Source: JAAXPZ01 sp965215705 (GTDB lineage Bacteria > Campylobacterota > Campylobacteria > Campylobacterales > Sulfurovaceae). Taken from it: 64,000 bases of DNA. The stretch spans positions 992,001-1,056,000 of the forward strand of contig CBDCEE010000003.1 of the NCBI GenBank assembly GCA_965215705.1, given 5' to 3'. The notes under the pieces were generated by a model. The model saw only the letters and a list, made by a program, of their open reading frames with translations. It did not search any database and was not told the DNA's origin. Shown one piece after another: positions 52,060-60,875 of the stretch (position 1 is its first letter; every line of letters starts with the position of its first letter). The position numbers and the translations under genes were made by a program.

Positions 52060-52647
52060 TTATTTGTTTTTATGACGATAATACTCCGCAGCTTTTTTCT
52101 TTCCCATCCTCTCATATGCCTGTGCGATCTCTTCATTTCTGGCCTTGATGATCTTCTGAGACTCTTTACGCATGTTTTTTATCTCAACACGGTATGTACT
52201 TCGGGTAAACTGGCCGAGAAAGACCTTACTCTCTTCTCTAAGCTGATCTGCCAAGGACTGTGAGCTACTGTTATCTTTGAATCTCAAAAAGAGACTTTTA
52301 ATCCTCAGAAACCATGCCTGGTCCACTCTTCTTCCTGAGGGATAGTCTGTAATATATGCTTCTGCATAGTATCGTGCCAGTAGATACTCTTTGTTCTTCA
52401 TATGTGCTTTAGAAAGTTTGAGCATATAGGAGGGGAGCTTATTTGACTCCGGATGCTTACCTCTGTACGCCAGATAGAGTTTGTCTGCTGCTTCCAAGTT
52501 CTTATGCTTGATAGCTGTTTCTATGGTCAGAGATTTTTCTATCTTCTTCTCTTTTGGCTTGTCAATATGCTCAATCGCTGCGGTAGAACACCCTATTAGC
52601 ACAACACCCACCCATGCATATACTACCATGCGTATATATCTCATCAT
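52060..52647 (-). CDS. Putative outer-membrane lipoprotein with TPR-like helices
   Basis: A 195-residue protein with a lipoprotein signal (VYAWVGVVLIGCSTAAIEH, Cys at about residue 20 in the lipobox LIGC). The rest is helical: LEAADKLYLAYRGKHPESNKL and YLLARYYAEAYITDYPSGRRVDQAWFLRIKSLFLRF resemble the TPR pairs of BamD/YfiO-type proteins. It is shorter than BamD (about 240) and may be a distant relative. The most likely start is the first or second Met. No operon partner is seen. Confidence 0.72.
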   Translation of the reverse strand: MMRYIRMVVYAWVGVVLIGCSTAAIEHIDKPKEKKIEKSLTIETAIKHKNLEAADKLYLAYRGKHPESNKLPSYMLKLSKAHMKNKEYLLARYYAEAYITDYPSGRRVDQAWFLRIKSLFLRFKDNSSSQSLADQLREESKVFLGQFTRSTYRVEIKNMRKESQKIIKARNEEIAQAYERMGKKKAAEYYRHKNK

Positions 52648-52745
52648 TATAAATACCCTAGTTTTTCTTTCATTTTAAGAAACGATTATAGCATAATATT
52701 CATCTGCACAAATAGACCTCAGTTTACTTTCTATTACCAATCTTG

Positions 52746-52754
52746 TGTTATAAT
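52746..52754 (+). promoter_or_regulatory. Extended -10 promoter for hpf
   Basis: TGTTATAAT, a full extended -10 (TGnTATAAT). Transcription would start near 52761, inside the left arm of the hairpin at 52757-52803. Confidence 0.6.
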
Positions 52755-52756
52755 TA

Positions 52757-52803
52757 ATATACCATTAAGGTTAGATCCTTTGGGAGTGGACTTAGTGGTA
52801 TAT
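52757..52803 (+). promoter_or_regulatory. Inverted repeat / leader hairpin upstream of hpf
   Basis: A 13-bp stem (ATATACCATTAAG pairing with CTTAGTGGTATAT, one G-U pair) with a 21-base loop. It lies between the extended -10 and the ribosome site (AGGAAAAAGGA), whose first base is 2 bases after the stem. It could act as an RNA hairpin controlling translation or stability, or as an operator. Confidence 0.6.
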
Positions 52804-52821
52804 CAGGAAAAAGGATAAACG

Positions 52822-53364
52822 ATGAACAGAAGTATCGTAGGAAGACATTTTGAACTCACTGAACCAATCAAAGAGTATATTCATGGTGCATTGGATGGAC
52901 TGGAGAAATATAATCTTGAGATCATCTCTGCAACAGTAGTCATATCAGGAGATACTAAAAATGGTAAAAAAGGCTTCAGTGTTGAGTTTGTAGTCAACCT
53001 CAAAGGAAAGCATACCGTCGTCATCACCCAAAAAGATAAAGATGTATATGCCGCTGTAGATCTGGCAGCAGAAAGGATCAAAAAGAACCTCAGAAGACAT
53101 TCAGATAAGATAAAAGATCATAATAACGTAAGCCTCAAAGAGCTAGGAAGTGAAGCAGAAGCTGTCTTGGAGCAGAGTAACAATGATGATGCAGAACCAG
53201 AGATTGTACCGATGGATCTGGATCTGTATAAGCCTATGGACTTTGATGAAGTGATCGCACTTTTAAGAGCTGAAAACAATCAACAATTTCATGTATTTAA
53301 TGACAATGAAGGCACCATGCGTGTCATGTATAAAAGAGCCGATGGTAAATTCGGACTCTATTGA
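52822..53364 (+). CDS. hpf: Ribosome hibernation promoting factor, long form
   Basis: A 180-residue protein that inactivates ribosomes as 100S dimers in slow growth. The N-terminal domain (about 1-95) has SIVGRHFELTEPIKEYIHGALDGLEKY and DVYAAVDLAAERIKKNLRRHSDKIKDH. A linker follows, then the C-terminal dimerisation domain VPMDLDLYKPMDFDEVIALLRAENNQQFHVFNDNEGTMRVMYKRADGKFGLY. It is transcribed from its own extended -10 promoter with a structured leader and followed by a hairpin. Confidence 0.92.
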   Translation: MNRSIVGRHFELTEPIKEYIHGALDGLEKYNLEIISATVVISGDTKNGKKGFSVEFVVNLKGKHTVVITQKDKDVYAAVDLAAERIKKNLRRHSDKIKDHNNVSLKELGSEAEAVLEQSNNDDAEPEIVPMDLDLYKPMDFDEVIALLRAENNQQFHVFNDNEGTMRVMYKRADGKFGLY

Positions 53365-53373
53365 TCCCCTATG

Positions 53374-53392
53374 GGTGGGCATTTTGCCCGCC
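53374..53392 (+). terminator. Hairpin between convergent hpf and recG
   Basis: An 8-bp stem (GGTGGGCA pairing with TGCCCGCC, one G-U pair) with a 3-base loop, 10 bases after the hpf stop. The T-tract after it is weak, so it may act in both directions or depend on Rho. Confidence 0.6.
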
Positions 53393-53399
53393 TCATATC

Positions 53400-55205
53400 T
53401 TATTCCTCATTTTTCATTCGCAATTTAGCATACCTAACAATCTCCTCATCTTCCCCCATATCCAACCACTTAAACCGCTGTCCACTCTGTATCGTGCCAT
53501 CAAGGATATCCCCACTGTCACGGAACTTGAGATCGAGCTTGGCGATATCAAAGCCATTGGTCGTTTGTGTAAACTGTTCCAACCTGGCATTATTTTCTCT
53601 GTTTGAGTAGAGATAACACCAGCTTTTGAGACCATTGCGTCCTACTCTGCCTCTAAGCTGATGTAGCGTTGCCAGTCCCAGCCGTTCTGCCCCTACAATG
53701 ACGATCAAGGTAAGTCGCGGTAGAGAGATACCTACTTCTACGACTGTCGTAGCCAACAAGATATTGCCCTGCTCTCTAAATGCCAGTAGCACCTCCTCCT
53801 TCTCTTTGTCTTTTCCATGGGTGACGTACACCTCTTCAAATCGTTTTTCCCAAAAACCTCTGGCTTCCTCCAGTGACTGATAGGGCACTTCAGCACTCTC
53901 CTCTACCAAAGGATAGATGATGAGGACTTGATGCTGTTGATCGATCTCCTTCTTGACATGCTCCAGTAGCTCCGGAAAATCAGGTTTGCCGATCATCTGC
54001 GTGAGAACTTCCCGCTCAAAAGGGGTAGTGGTGATCAAACTTACATCCAACAACGCACTCTCCATCATCGCCTGGGTACGGGGGATAGGTGTGGCAGAAA
54101 ACTGTAAAAAATGGGGCTTGTGTTCCCCTGTACTCACCAAGGCTTCCAGCCCTGCACGCTGCTTGGTACCGAAACGATGCTGCTCATCCACCATCACCAG
54201 TGATGCTTCCGGCAGATCCTCCTTGTAGAGGAGTGCATGGGTACCGATGATGAAGTCTGCCTCTGTATAGTCTCCCTCCTCTTTGCCCTGCATGACCAGA
54301 GCGATATGGACCTCTGAGGGTAGATGTTTCACCGCCTCTTCATAGAGTTGAAGAGCCAGCAATGAAGTAGGTGCCATAAGGATACTCTTGTATGGCAGTG
54401 CCATCATCACGGAAGCGAGGATCACTATAGTCTTGCCAGATCCCACATCTCCAACCACCATCCGCTTGGCAGCCTTATCCTCTCTAGAGAGATCGACCTG
54501 TATCTGGGAGATCACGGACTGTTGTTCTGCAGTGAGTCTAAAGGGTAGGTGTTTCACAAAAGAGCGGATATCCCCATCCAGAGCCCTGGTCGCAGGAAAA
54601 TCCACACGTTTACCTCTGAGTTTCCGTAGGTGATTGTAGGCTTCGATAAATTTGAGCTTTTGTATCATCTCTGTCCTGAGTGTGCCCTCTAGATAAATCT
54701 CACTCAACTCCTTGGGAAAATGCAGATGCATCAGTGCTGCCACCTCTGCACTGTCTAGCCCCTCATTATAGAGATTCCGTTCAGTCACATAGGTGCTGAC
54801 CAGCTCCATGATCTCAGACTGCTTGAGCGTGGTTTTGTATTTGGGGATGATCCTGCCTATCTCTTTGATGGATTTGGGTTGGGACATTTGGAGATAGCCA
54901 TTGTACTGCTCCAGCTTTCCTTGAATCGTGTGTCTGCTCCCTTTGCTAAAAAGCTGATAATGGTAAGGGGTCACACGAAAGAACATCGAAGAGAGCCGCT
55001 TGCCGAACTTTGGTAATGTAAAAGTCACCCGAAGTTTGCCCGAAACACTAGAAACGCCATCCACCTCCGCCTCAAGCGTACAGACCTTCCCGATCTCCAA
55101 AGCAGAGGAGAGTGTGGTGTCATTATAGGAAGTAGGCACGATCAATGCTAGATCGAGCAGTGTATTGATCTTCAGTTTTTTAAAGAGCTCTTTTGCATTT
55201 TCCAT
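53400..55205 (-). CDS. recG: ATP-dependent DNA helicase RecG
   Basis: A 601-residue helicase for fork regression and recombination. It is shorter than the enterobacterial protein (about 690), as is common in Campylobacterota. The N-terminal wedge/OB domain is present (EIGKVCTLEAEVDGVSSVSGKLRVTF). Helicase motifs are MVVGDVGSGKTIVILASVMMAL (I), LLALQLYEEAV (Ia), MVDEQHRFGTKQRAGL (II, DEQH), LQFSATPIPRTQAMM (III), LLATTVVEVGISLPRLTLIVIVGAERLGLATLHQLRGRVGRNG (V-VI). Transcribed towards hpf. Confidence 0.93.
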   Translation of the reverse strand: MENAKELFKKLKINTLLDLALIVPTSYNDTTLSSALEIGKVCTLEAEVDGVSSVSGKLRVTFTLPKFGKRLSSMFFRVTPYHYQLFSKGSRHTIQGKLEQYNGYLQMSQPKSIKEIGRIIPKYKTTLKQSEIMELVSTYVTERNLYNEGLDSAEVAALMHLHFPKELSEIYLEGTLRTEMIQKLKFIEAYNHLRKLRGKRVDFPATRALDGDIRSFVKHLPFRLTAEQQSVISQIQVDLSREDKAAKRMVVGDVGSGKTIVILASVMMALPYKSILMAPTSLLALQLYEEAVKHLPSEVHIALVMQGKEEGDYTEADFIIGTHALLYKEDLPEASLVMVDEQHRFGTKQRAGLEALVSTGEHKPHFLQFSATPIPRTQAMMESALLDVSLITTTPFEREVLTQMIGKPDFPELLEHVKKEIDQQHQVLIIYPLVEESAEVPYQSLEEARGFWEKRFEEVYVTHGKDKEKEEVLLAFREQGNILLATTVVEVGISLPRLTLIVIVGAERLGLATLHQLRGRVGRNGLKSWCYLYSNRENNARLEQFTQTTNGFDIAKLDLKFRDSGDILDGTIQSGQRFKWLDMGEDEEIVRYAKLRMKNEE

Positions 55206-55255
55206 AGGGTATTATACATATTTTTCACGCTTAGTGGTAAAAAACTGTCATATTG

Positions 55256-56587
55256 TCATATTTTTTCCAGATTCATAAAATGGAGCTGTTGGTAACTTTT
55301 GCGTAATGCTGAAACTTCATCTGCCAGATCTTCGGGTCTATCAGACCTCAGTGCTTTTGCCAGCAGTTGTGCGATTTTGGGAATATCCTCAACCGTTACT
55401 CCCCAGCGAACGATCTCTGAAGTTCCGATCCTGAGTCCATTCAACTCTCCCTCTATAGGTTCAACCGGCAAACCGATACCACAAGTCAAAAAGCCTGCTT
55501 GACGCAACCTGGCTGATGCTGACTGCCCTCCTCCAAATGGCTTGGCAAGTACAGCAAACTGATGTGATTGCGTATAGCCTCTCTCTTTGCCAAAAACCGG
55601 AATACCCTCTTGCTCCAACTCCTGAGCAAACCTCTGTGCTGTAGCGATCATGGCTTTGGCATAGGCAGTTCCGTGATCTTTCCAGTCAAGCATCGTCAGA
55701 GCCAATGCAGCTGATTTTCCCGCATCAAAGTTGGCAGTCATACCAGGAAAGGCAATGGCTTCTAGTTTTTTTGCCAATGCAGCGTCATTGCTCACGATGA
55801 GTCCACCAGCAGGCCCACCCAGACTCTTGTAGGTACTCATGGTCATGATATGTGCACCATCCTCTAAAGGGTTTGGCCAGCTACCCCCTGCGATGATCCC
55901 ACACTGATGTGCCGCATCAAATAGAAGCTTGGCACCCACTTCATCAGCTACCTTTCTCGCATTACGCACATCATGAGGGAAGAGATTAAGACTTCCACCA
56001 ATAGTAATCAGTTTGGGCTTAACCTTTTTTGCCAGTACCCTGAGTGCCTCGATATCGATGGTGTAGTTGGCAGCATCAACAGGAGCATGGTGTATTGTGA
56101 GTCCATAGAGACCGGCACAGCCAGCCTCATGGTGTGTCACATGTCCACCAATCGAAGGGGGAGGAGCAATGATCACATCTCCAGGCCTACAGGTTGCCAT
56201 AAACGCATATAGATTGGAAATTGCCCCTGAAGGTACACGTATCTCTGCATAACTCGCTTTGAATATCTCGGCACAAAGCTCCGCTGTGATAACTTCTATC
56301 TCTTCGATAGCTTCCAACCCAGTTTCATATTTATCTTTTGGATATCCCAGTGATGGACGAGAAGAGAGCCCAGAAGCCAATATCTCCTCCGCACGAGGAT
56401 TCATAACATTTGCAGCAGGATCGAGATTGAAACACTCCTCTTCATGGATCTGTCGGTTCTGATCACTCAGTGACCAGAGCTGCTTACACACCTCCGCTGT
56501 AGTGCTATCTGCTGTTTTACTGGCAATCTCTTCTACAAACTGCTTGCTTTTCTCAGGCAGCCATTCTCTGCTTTTTAATTTGACCAT
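55256..56587 (-). CDS. Serine hydroxymethyltransferase-like PLP enzyme
   Basis: A 443-residue member of the SHMT superfamily (PF00464). NLDPAANVMNPRAEEILASGLSSRPSLGYP resembles the GlyA N-terminal region; ADEVGAKLLFDAAHQCGIIAGG carries the PLP-binding Asp and His, and the PLP-lysine motif is TMSTYKSLGGPAGGLIVS. In true GlyA the latter reads TTTHKTLRGPRGG, so His before the lysine and the second conserved residues differ. It is probably a paralogue acting on another beta-hydroxy amino acid rather than the housekeeping enzyme. No operon partner. Confidence 0.75.
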   Translation of the reverse strand: MVKLKSREWLPEKSKQFVEEIASKTADSTTAEVCKQLWSLSDQNRQIHEEECFNLDPAANVMNPRAEEILASGLSSRPSLGYPKDKYETGLEAIEEIEVITAELCAEIFKASYAEIRVPSGAISNLYAFMATCRPGDVIIAPPPSIGGHVTHHEAGCAGLYGLTIHHAPVDAANYTIDIEALRVLAKKVKPKLITIGGSLNLFPHDVRNARKVADEVGAKLLFDAAHQCGIIAGGSWPNPLEDGAHIMTMSTYKSLGGPAGGLIVSNDAALAKKLEAIAFPGMTANFDAGKSAALALTMLDWKDHGTAYAKAMIATAQRFAQELEQEGIPVFGKERGYTQSHQFAVLAKPFGGGQSASARLRQAGFLTCGIGLPVEPIEGELNGLRIGTSEIVRWGVTVEDIPKIAQLLAKALRSDRPEDLADEVSALRKSYQQLHFMNLEKI

Positions 56588-56730
56588 ACCTCACTCCTCT
56601 TCTATTCTCTTTGTATTGGTAAATCATCATTTATTATAACACAGATAGAGAGCTTACAGCACATTTTAATCAAAAAATAGACACAATAAGGCACATAATT
56701 CTACACAAAAAATGACTAGATAGAGAAAAA

Positions 56731-57057
56731 ATGACAGAAAAATTATTTGTTTATGGTACGCTGGGACCTAATAGACCCAATGCACATATTTTAGAAGATA
56801 TTGGAGGTAGCTGGGAAGACGGTAGTGTCACTGGTATACTCAAAGAGGAGGGCTGGGGTGCTGAGATGGGATACCCTGGTATTATCCTTGATCCCAAGGG
56901 TGCAGAGGTAAAGGGCTTTGTCTTTAACTCAAAATATCTCTCAAAGCATTGGAAAATGCTGGATGATTTTGAGGGAAATGCCTATCAGCGTGTCATCACC
57001 CAAGTAACTCTCCTTGATGGTACAGTGACAGAGGCTTACCTCTATACTTTACGCTGA
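56731..57057 (+). CDS. Gamma-glutamylcyclotransferase-like protein (AIG2 family)
   Basis: A 108-residue small protein. KLFVYGTLGPNRPNAHILEDIGG contains the YGTL substrate-binding loop, AEMGYPGIILDPKGAEVKGFVF and WKMLDDFEGNAYQRVITQVTL follow with the catalytic Glu in DDFEG. Family members cleave gamma-glutamyl-amines or related compounds. Isolated gene. Confidence 0.87.
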   Translation: MTEKLFVYGTLGPNRPNAHILEDIGGSWEDGSVTGILKEEGWGAEMGYPGIILDPKGAEVKGFVFNSKYLSKHWKMLDDFEGNAYQRVITQVTLLDGTVTEAYLYTLR

Positions 57058-57098
57058 TCAATTGTGGATATCACCTATCACTAGAGGTACCCTAAAGA

Positions 57099-57719
57099 TT
57101 ATTCCCTTATACGCTCTGTTATAGAAGTAGCGATATCTTTTATATTTGTATAGCTCAAATTTTTCATATCTACCATCCAAGAACCGCCCAAACATAGTAC
57201 ATTATCTAATTTTAGATACTCTTGAAAATCACTGCTGTCTATACCTCCTGTTGGGCAAAATCTAATGTCACCAAAAATGCCACCATACACTTTGAGCATC
57301 TTAAGTCCGCCTGAGTTTCCTGCATGAAAAAACTTTTGGAAATTAACACCAAGCTCATAAAGAGCCATGATTTCACTAGGGGATGATGCCCCGGGGAGAT
57401 AGGGCATACCTATCTTTTGTGCCTCCTCTACCAAAGAGGTCGTAAAACCAGGACTGACGGCAAATGAAGCACCAATATTTTTGAGCTGTAGAAGCTGTTC
57501 AGTTGTTACAGCAGTGCCTGCTCCAACCAGTACATCAGGAAACTCCCTTCTGATAGCCTCTATGCAACCTAACGCATTTTTGGTTCTGAGTGTAACTTCT
57601 AGGTTACTCATGCCCCCAGAAATCAAACTCTCAGCGATTTTGAGGGCTTCGTTTTTATCATCCAGCGTCAAGACTGGGATTACAGGGGATTGTTCCAGTT
57701 TTTCTATGATATTAGTCAC
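57099..57719 (-). CDS. eda: KDPG/KHG aldolase
   Basis: A 206-residue class-I aldolase splitting 2-keto-3-deoxy-6-phosphogluconate to pyruvate and glyceraldehyde-3-phosphate. PVIPVLTLDDKNEALKIAESLISGGMSNLEVTLRT starts the barrel, the Schiff-base Lys is in VNFQKFFHAGNSGGL, and IRFCPTGGIDSSDFQEYL ends it. Start: GTG at 57719 has AAGGAAG just upstream and overlaps the kdgK stop; a GTG 24 bases earlier lacks such a site. Last step of the hexuronate pathway with kdgK and uxuA. Confidence 0.9.
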   Translation of the reverse strand: MTNIIEKLEQSPVIPVLTLDDKNEALKIAESLISGGMSNLEVTLRTKNALGCIEAIRREFPDVLVGAGTAVTTEQLLQLKNIGASFAVSPGFTTSLVEEAQKIGMPYLPGASSPSEIMALYELGVNFQKFFHAGNSGGLKMLKVYGGIFGDIRFCPTGGIDSSDFQEYLKLDNVLCLGGSWMVDMKNLSYTNIKDIATSITERIRE

Positions 57720-58611
57720 TTTCTTCCTTTGGTATGATGGCACCTTGGTGCATAATCACTTTTGATGCAAGCTTACTTGCTTTTTTTATCGCTTCTTCCA
57801 TGGTGGATCCCTCCAACCGAGCGGCAAGATAGGTTCCATTAAAAGCATCACCTGCTGATGTAGTATCTATGATTTTCTCTAGTTTTTTCACTCTGACCTC
57901 TCCCTGTCTACCATGAAGACTATAGACCACCTCCTCCTCTCCACGCTTGAGCACTACTTCTGAGCAACCTGTATTTTTGATAATCTCATCCACACCGATA
58001 TCGCCCCAAAGTGCTCTTTCATCATCCAGAGAGGGGAGAAAAATATCGCAATATTGCAGTGCCTCTGTATGTAGAGATTTTGCATGCTTCTTGGAACTGT
58101 AGAGCTGTGGTCTATAGTTTGAATCATAGGCTATCTTTACACCATTCTTTCTAGTATTCTCCAAAAAGTTATACAAAATATTTCTACCTTCTTGACTCAT
58201 GATGGCCAAAGTAATGGCTGAAAAATAGATTAAATCAAACCCCATTAAATCAGATTTTATTTTTTCAAGCGATTGAGTCAAAAAAAGTCTTTTTGCTGCT
58301 GAGTCACTTCTCCAGTAGCTAAAACTCCTTTCTCCATCTTCTGTATCTATCATATAGAGTCCCACTGACTTATTATTGAGCCTGTCTATATAGGTTGTCT
58401 CTATCTCTTCAGTATGAAAAAAGTCCAACATTTTCGTAGACAGCGCCTCCTCACCCAAAACAGTAATATACTCTACTTGCACATTTCCTAAAGATCTTTT
58501 GAGGTAGATTGCGCAGTTAAAAGTATCTCCACCAAAAGTCTGTGTGTAACCTCCATCGTTCTCCTGGTAGAGTTCAACCATGCATTCACCTATGACTGCT
58601 ACCCTATACAT
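57712..58611 (-). CDS. kdgK: 2-keto-3-deoxygluconate kinase (PfkB family)
   Basis: A 299-residue sugar kinase. It starts YRVAVIGECMVELYQENDGGYTQTFGGDTFNCAIYLKRSL, the KdgK/PfkB N-terminal motif, and contains KIAYDSNYRPQLYSSKKHA. The anion-hole and catalytic Asp motif is DTTSAGDAFNGTYLAARLEG (PfkB signature 2). It phosphorylates KDG for Eda. It overlaps uxuA by 8 bases and eda by 8 bases. Confidence 0.9.
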   Translation of the reverse strand: MYRVAVIGECMVELYQENDGGYTQTFGGDTFNCAIYLKRSLGNVQVEYITVLGEEALSTKMLDFFHTEEIETTYIDRLNNKSVGLYMIDTEDGERSFSYWRSDSAAKRLFLTQSLEKIKSDLMGFDLIYFSAITLAIMSQEGRNILYNFLENTRKNGVKIAYDSNYRPQLYSSKKHAKSLHTEALQYCDIFLPSLDDERALWGDIGVDEIIKNTGCSEVVLKRGEEEVVYSLHGRQGEVRVKKLEKIIDTTSAGDAFNGTYLAARLEGSTMEEAIKKASKLASKVIMHQGAIIPKEESD

Positions 58612-59686
58612 TTTTCCTCTCCCTCCCTTTACTTAAAGCTTCATACAGTCCATTTAGGTATGTCACACCAAGCGCTCTGTCATACAGTCCATATCCAGGC
58701 ATGCCCTCTTCAGCCCATATCATGCGGCCATGGTCAGGTCTAATGTGCCCAGAAAACCCTATATCGTAGTAGGCTTTCATGATCTCATATAGGTCGAGGC
58801 TTCCTTCACTAGAGAGGTGTGAACACTCATGGAAGCTGCCGCCAGTCAGACGATTAATATTACGTATATGCCCAAAATGCAATCTTTTTTGCTTGCCAAA
58901 ATCCCTAATCATTTCTGGAATGTCATTGTCTGCATTCGCGCCCAATGAACCACTGCAGAGCGCTATACCATTTCGTGGACTGTCCACCAAATCTATCAGC
59001 CTCTGCAAACTTTCCCTATCTGTTATGATCCTAGGAAGTCCAAATATACTCCAAGGTGGATCATCGGGATGTATAGCCATATTGATATCACAGGCATGGG
59101 CTGTGGGGATGATGGATTCTAGAAAATATCTCAGATTTCTCCACAAACACTCCTTGTCTATACTTTTGTATTTCCCAAAAAGTGCTTCAATTTCATGCAA
59201 TCTATCAGGCTCCCAACCTGGAATAATGATATCTTTTGAGCCTCTTTTTACTATCTCCAAGAGATCATTTGGTTTGAGATTTCTGAGTAGCTCATTGTCA
59301 AACGATAGTGCAGTGGAGCCATCTTTAAGTACTTTGGCCAAATCTGTTCTTGTCCAATCAAAAATAGGCATAAAATTGTAACAAACTGTTTTGACACCTA
59401 CCTTTGAGAGATTTTCAAGGGTTCTCTTATAATAACCAATATACCTATCTCTATATTCATCTCCAAGCTTGATGCTCTCATGCACATTGACGCTCTCAAT
59501 AACCTCCATACTCAAGCCATGCGATGCAGTAAGTGCTCTGAGTATCTCCAGCTTCTCTAATGGCCATATCTCTCCCACCGGGATGTCCATAAGCGCAGTC
59601 ACCACACCATGGATACCAGGAATCTGCGCTATGTGCTCTAGGGGTATCTTATCACCTTGACCATACCATCTGAATGTCATTTTCAT
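58604..59686 (-). CDS. uxuA: Mannonate dehydratase
   Basis: A 360-residue TIM-barrel enzyme converting D-mannonate to 2-keto-3-deoxygluconate. RWYGQGDKIPLEHIAQIPGIHGVVTALMDIPVGEIWP starts the protein; VCYNFMPIFDWTRTDLA and NMAIHPDDPPWSIFGLPRI carry metal-site residues, then ALCSGSLGANADNDIPEMI, GSFHECSHLSSEGSLDL and SGHIRPDHGRMIWAEE with the last metal His. The upstream uronate isomerase and fructuronate reductase are not in the window. Confidence 0.93.
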   Translation of the reverse strand: MKMTFRWYGQGDKIPLEHIAQIPGIHGVVTALMDIPVGEIWPLEKLEILRALTASHGLSMEVIESVNVHESIKLGDEYRDRYIGYYKRTLENLSKVGVKTVCYNFMPIFDWTRTDLAKVLKDGSTALSFDNELLRNLKPNDLLEIVKRGSKDIIIPGWEPDRLHEIEALFGKYKSIDKECLWRNLRYFLESIIPTAHACDINMAIHPDDPPWSIFGLPRIITDRESLQRLIDLVDSPRNGIALCSGSLGANADNDIPEMIRDFGKQKRLHFGHIRNINRLTGGSFHECSHLSSEGSLDLYEIMKAYYDIGFSGHIRPDHGRMIWAEEGMPGYGLYDRALGVTYLNGLYEALSKGRERKNV

Positions 59687-59705
59687 ATTTGCATCTTATT
59701 CATCT

Positions 59706-60686
59706 CTAGTAATGTATGGTATAGTCCATCATCTCCCTAATGAGACCCTTGGTTCCTACGAGTTTGTTATTCAGTATCACGACGCTTCGCTCACCCATAC
59801 TGGTCACCGAGTGCTCTATATAAGATATGTCAAAGTTCTCTATATGTGTTGCGGCCAGCCTATTGAAAGAGAAGAGTTTGATATCATGTTCCAATACCAT
59901 ACCTTTTTGCCTGATTGCCTTGAGACAACCAATAGTAATCTGGTTTGCACAGGAGAAGATGGCATCAGGAGGTCTCTCTTGCTCCAAAATATCCAATGTA
60001 ATCTCCAGACCACTCTCTATGGTAAAGTTTCCTCTCGTTACCCTGCTTTCATCATATGCCACCCCATGTTTCTCTAGTGCAGATATATATCCATCAAGTC
60101 GCTTATTTGCATTAATGTCATTATGTGGACCTGTGATGAAAGAGATATTTTTATAGCCATCTTCAATGAGCATACTGATGGCATCATGAACGGCACTTGT
60201 ATTGGAGAGGAACACTCCTGAGTTATCACTCGTGGATATGTCCCTATCAACCAAGACGAAAGGGACTCTGTATTTGTTGAGCTTTCGAACAATAGAGATA
60301 GACTCTTTTTCTTGATTTCTAGATCTTACCAAAACTATGCCGTTGATTTCTCTCTCTAAGAGTTTATCTACAGCCTCCATTTCGCTATCATGGCTGTCAT
60401 GGGTCAAATAGAGTATCACAGAGAGGTTCAATACCTTGGCCTGCTTCGTTATTCCCTCAAGTACCCTTGCAAAATAGGAATTCAACACATCAGGAATCAC
60501 TACGCCTATCTCACTATTTTTACTGAGAGCAGGTGGTCTATAGTAATACTTTTTATACTCCAATTCTTTGGCGATCTCAAGTACTCTTTCTCTCGTCTCA
60601 TTTTTGACCAAGTCTGGCATATTAAAGACTCTGGAAACAGTAGCCGTAGACACCCTTGCCCTTTTGGCAATCTCTCTTATACCCAC
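59706..60686 (-). CDS. LacI family transcriptional regulator
   Basis: A 326-residue repressor. The HTH and hinge helix are MGIREIAKRARVSTATVSRV and VLEIAKELEYKK (about 1-50), followed by a periplasmic-binding-protein-like effector domain: IGVVIPDVLNSYFARVLEGI, GIVLVRSRNQE, FVLVDRDISTSDNSGVFLSN and ISFITGPHNDINANKRLDG. It lies between the uxuA operon and the divergent sugar transporter, and a perfect palindrome (60699-60714) is just upstream of its start. It probably represses both sets in the absence of a hexuronate-type inducer. Confidence 0.92.
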   Translation of the reverse strand: MGIREIAKRARVSTATVSRVFNMPDLVKNETRERVLEIAKELEYKKYYYRPPALSKNSEIGVVIPDVLNSYFARVLEGITKQAKVLNLSVILYLTHDSHDSEMEAVDKLLEREINGIVLVRSRNQEKESISIVRKLNKYRVPFVLVDRDISTSDNSGVFLSNTSAVHDAISMLIEDGYKNISFITGPHNDINANKRLDGYISALEKHGVAYDESRVTRGNFTIESGLEITLDILEQERPPDAIFSCANQITIGCLKAIRQKGMVLEHDIKLFSFNRLAATHIENFDISYIEHSVTSMGERSVVILNNKLVGTKGLIREMMDYTIHY

Positions 60687-60698
60687 AAAGCACTTCCT

Positions 60699-60714
60699 AT
60701 GTAAAATTTTACAT
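60699..60714. promoter_or_regulatory. Palindromic operator 1 (LacI-type)
   Basis: ATGTAAAATTTTACAT, a perfect 16-bp palindrome with a central symmetry axis, 12 bases upstream of the LacI-family gene. Half-site TGTAAAA recurs at 60821 and the reverse near 60844. Confidence 0.75.
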
Positions 60715-60819
60715 TATAAGTGTATCATTTTTTACATAACTAACCGCTTTTGACGGATAAATTGCAATATTTTACCATTTAAGTGTATATTTAGTATTGA
60801 TATAGAATAATACACAGTG

Positions 60820-60851
60820 ATGTAAAAAGTTTTCTGTAACACTTTTTACAT
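60820..60851. promoter_or_regulatory. Inverted-repeat operator 2 upstream of the sugar ABC operon
   Basis: ATGTAAAAAG, 12 bases, CTTTTTACAT: a perfect 10-bp inverted repeat whose half-sites match those of operator 1. It ends 24 bases before the binding-protein start, suitable for repression. Confidence 0.7.
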
Positions 60852-60875
60852 TATATAAACTCAAAAGGAGCGAAT

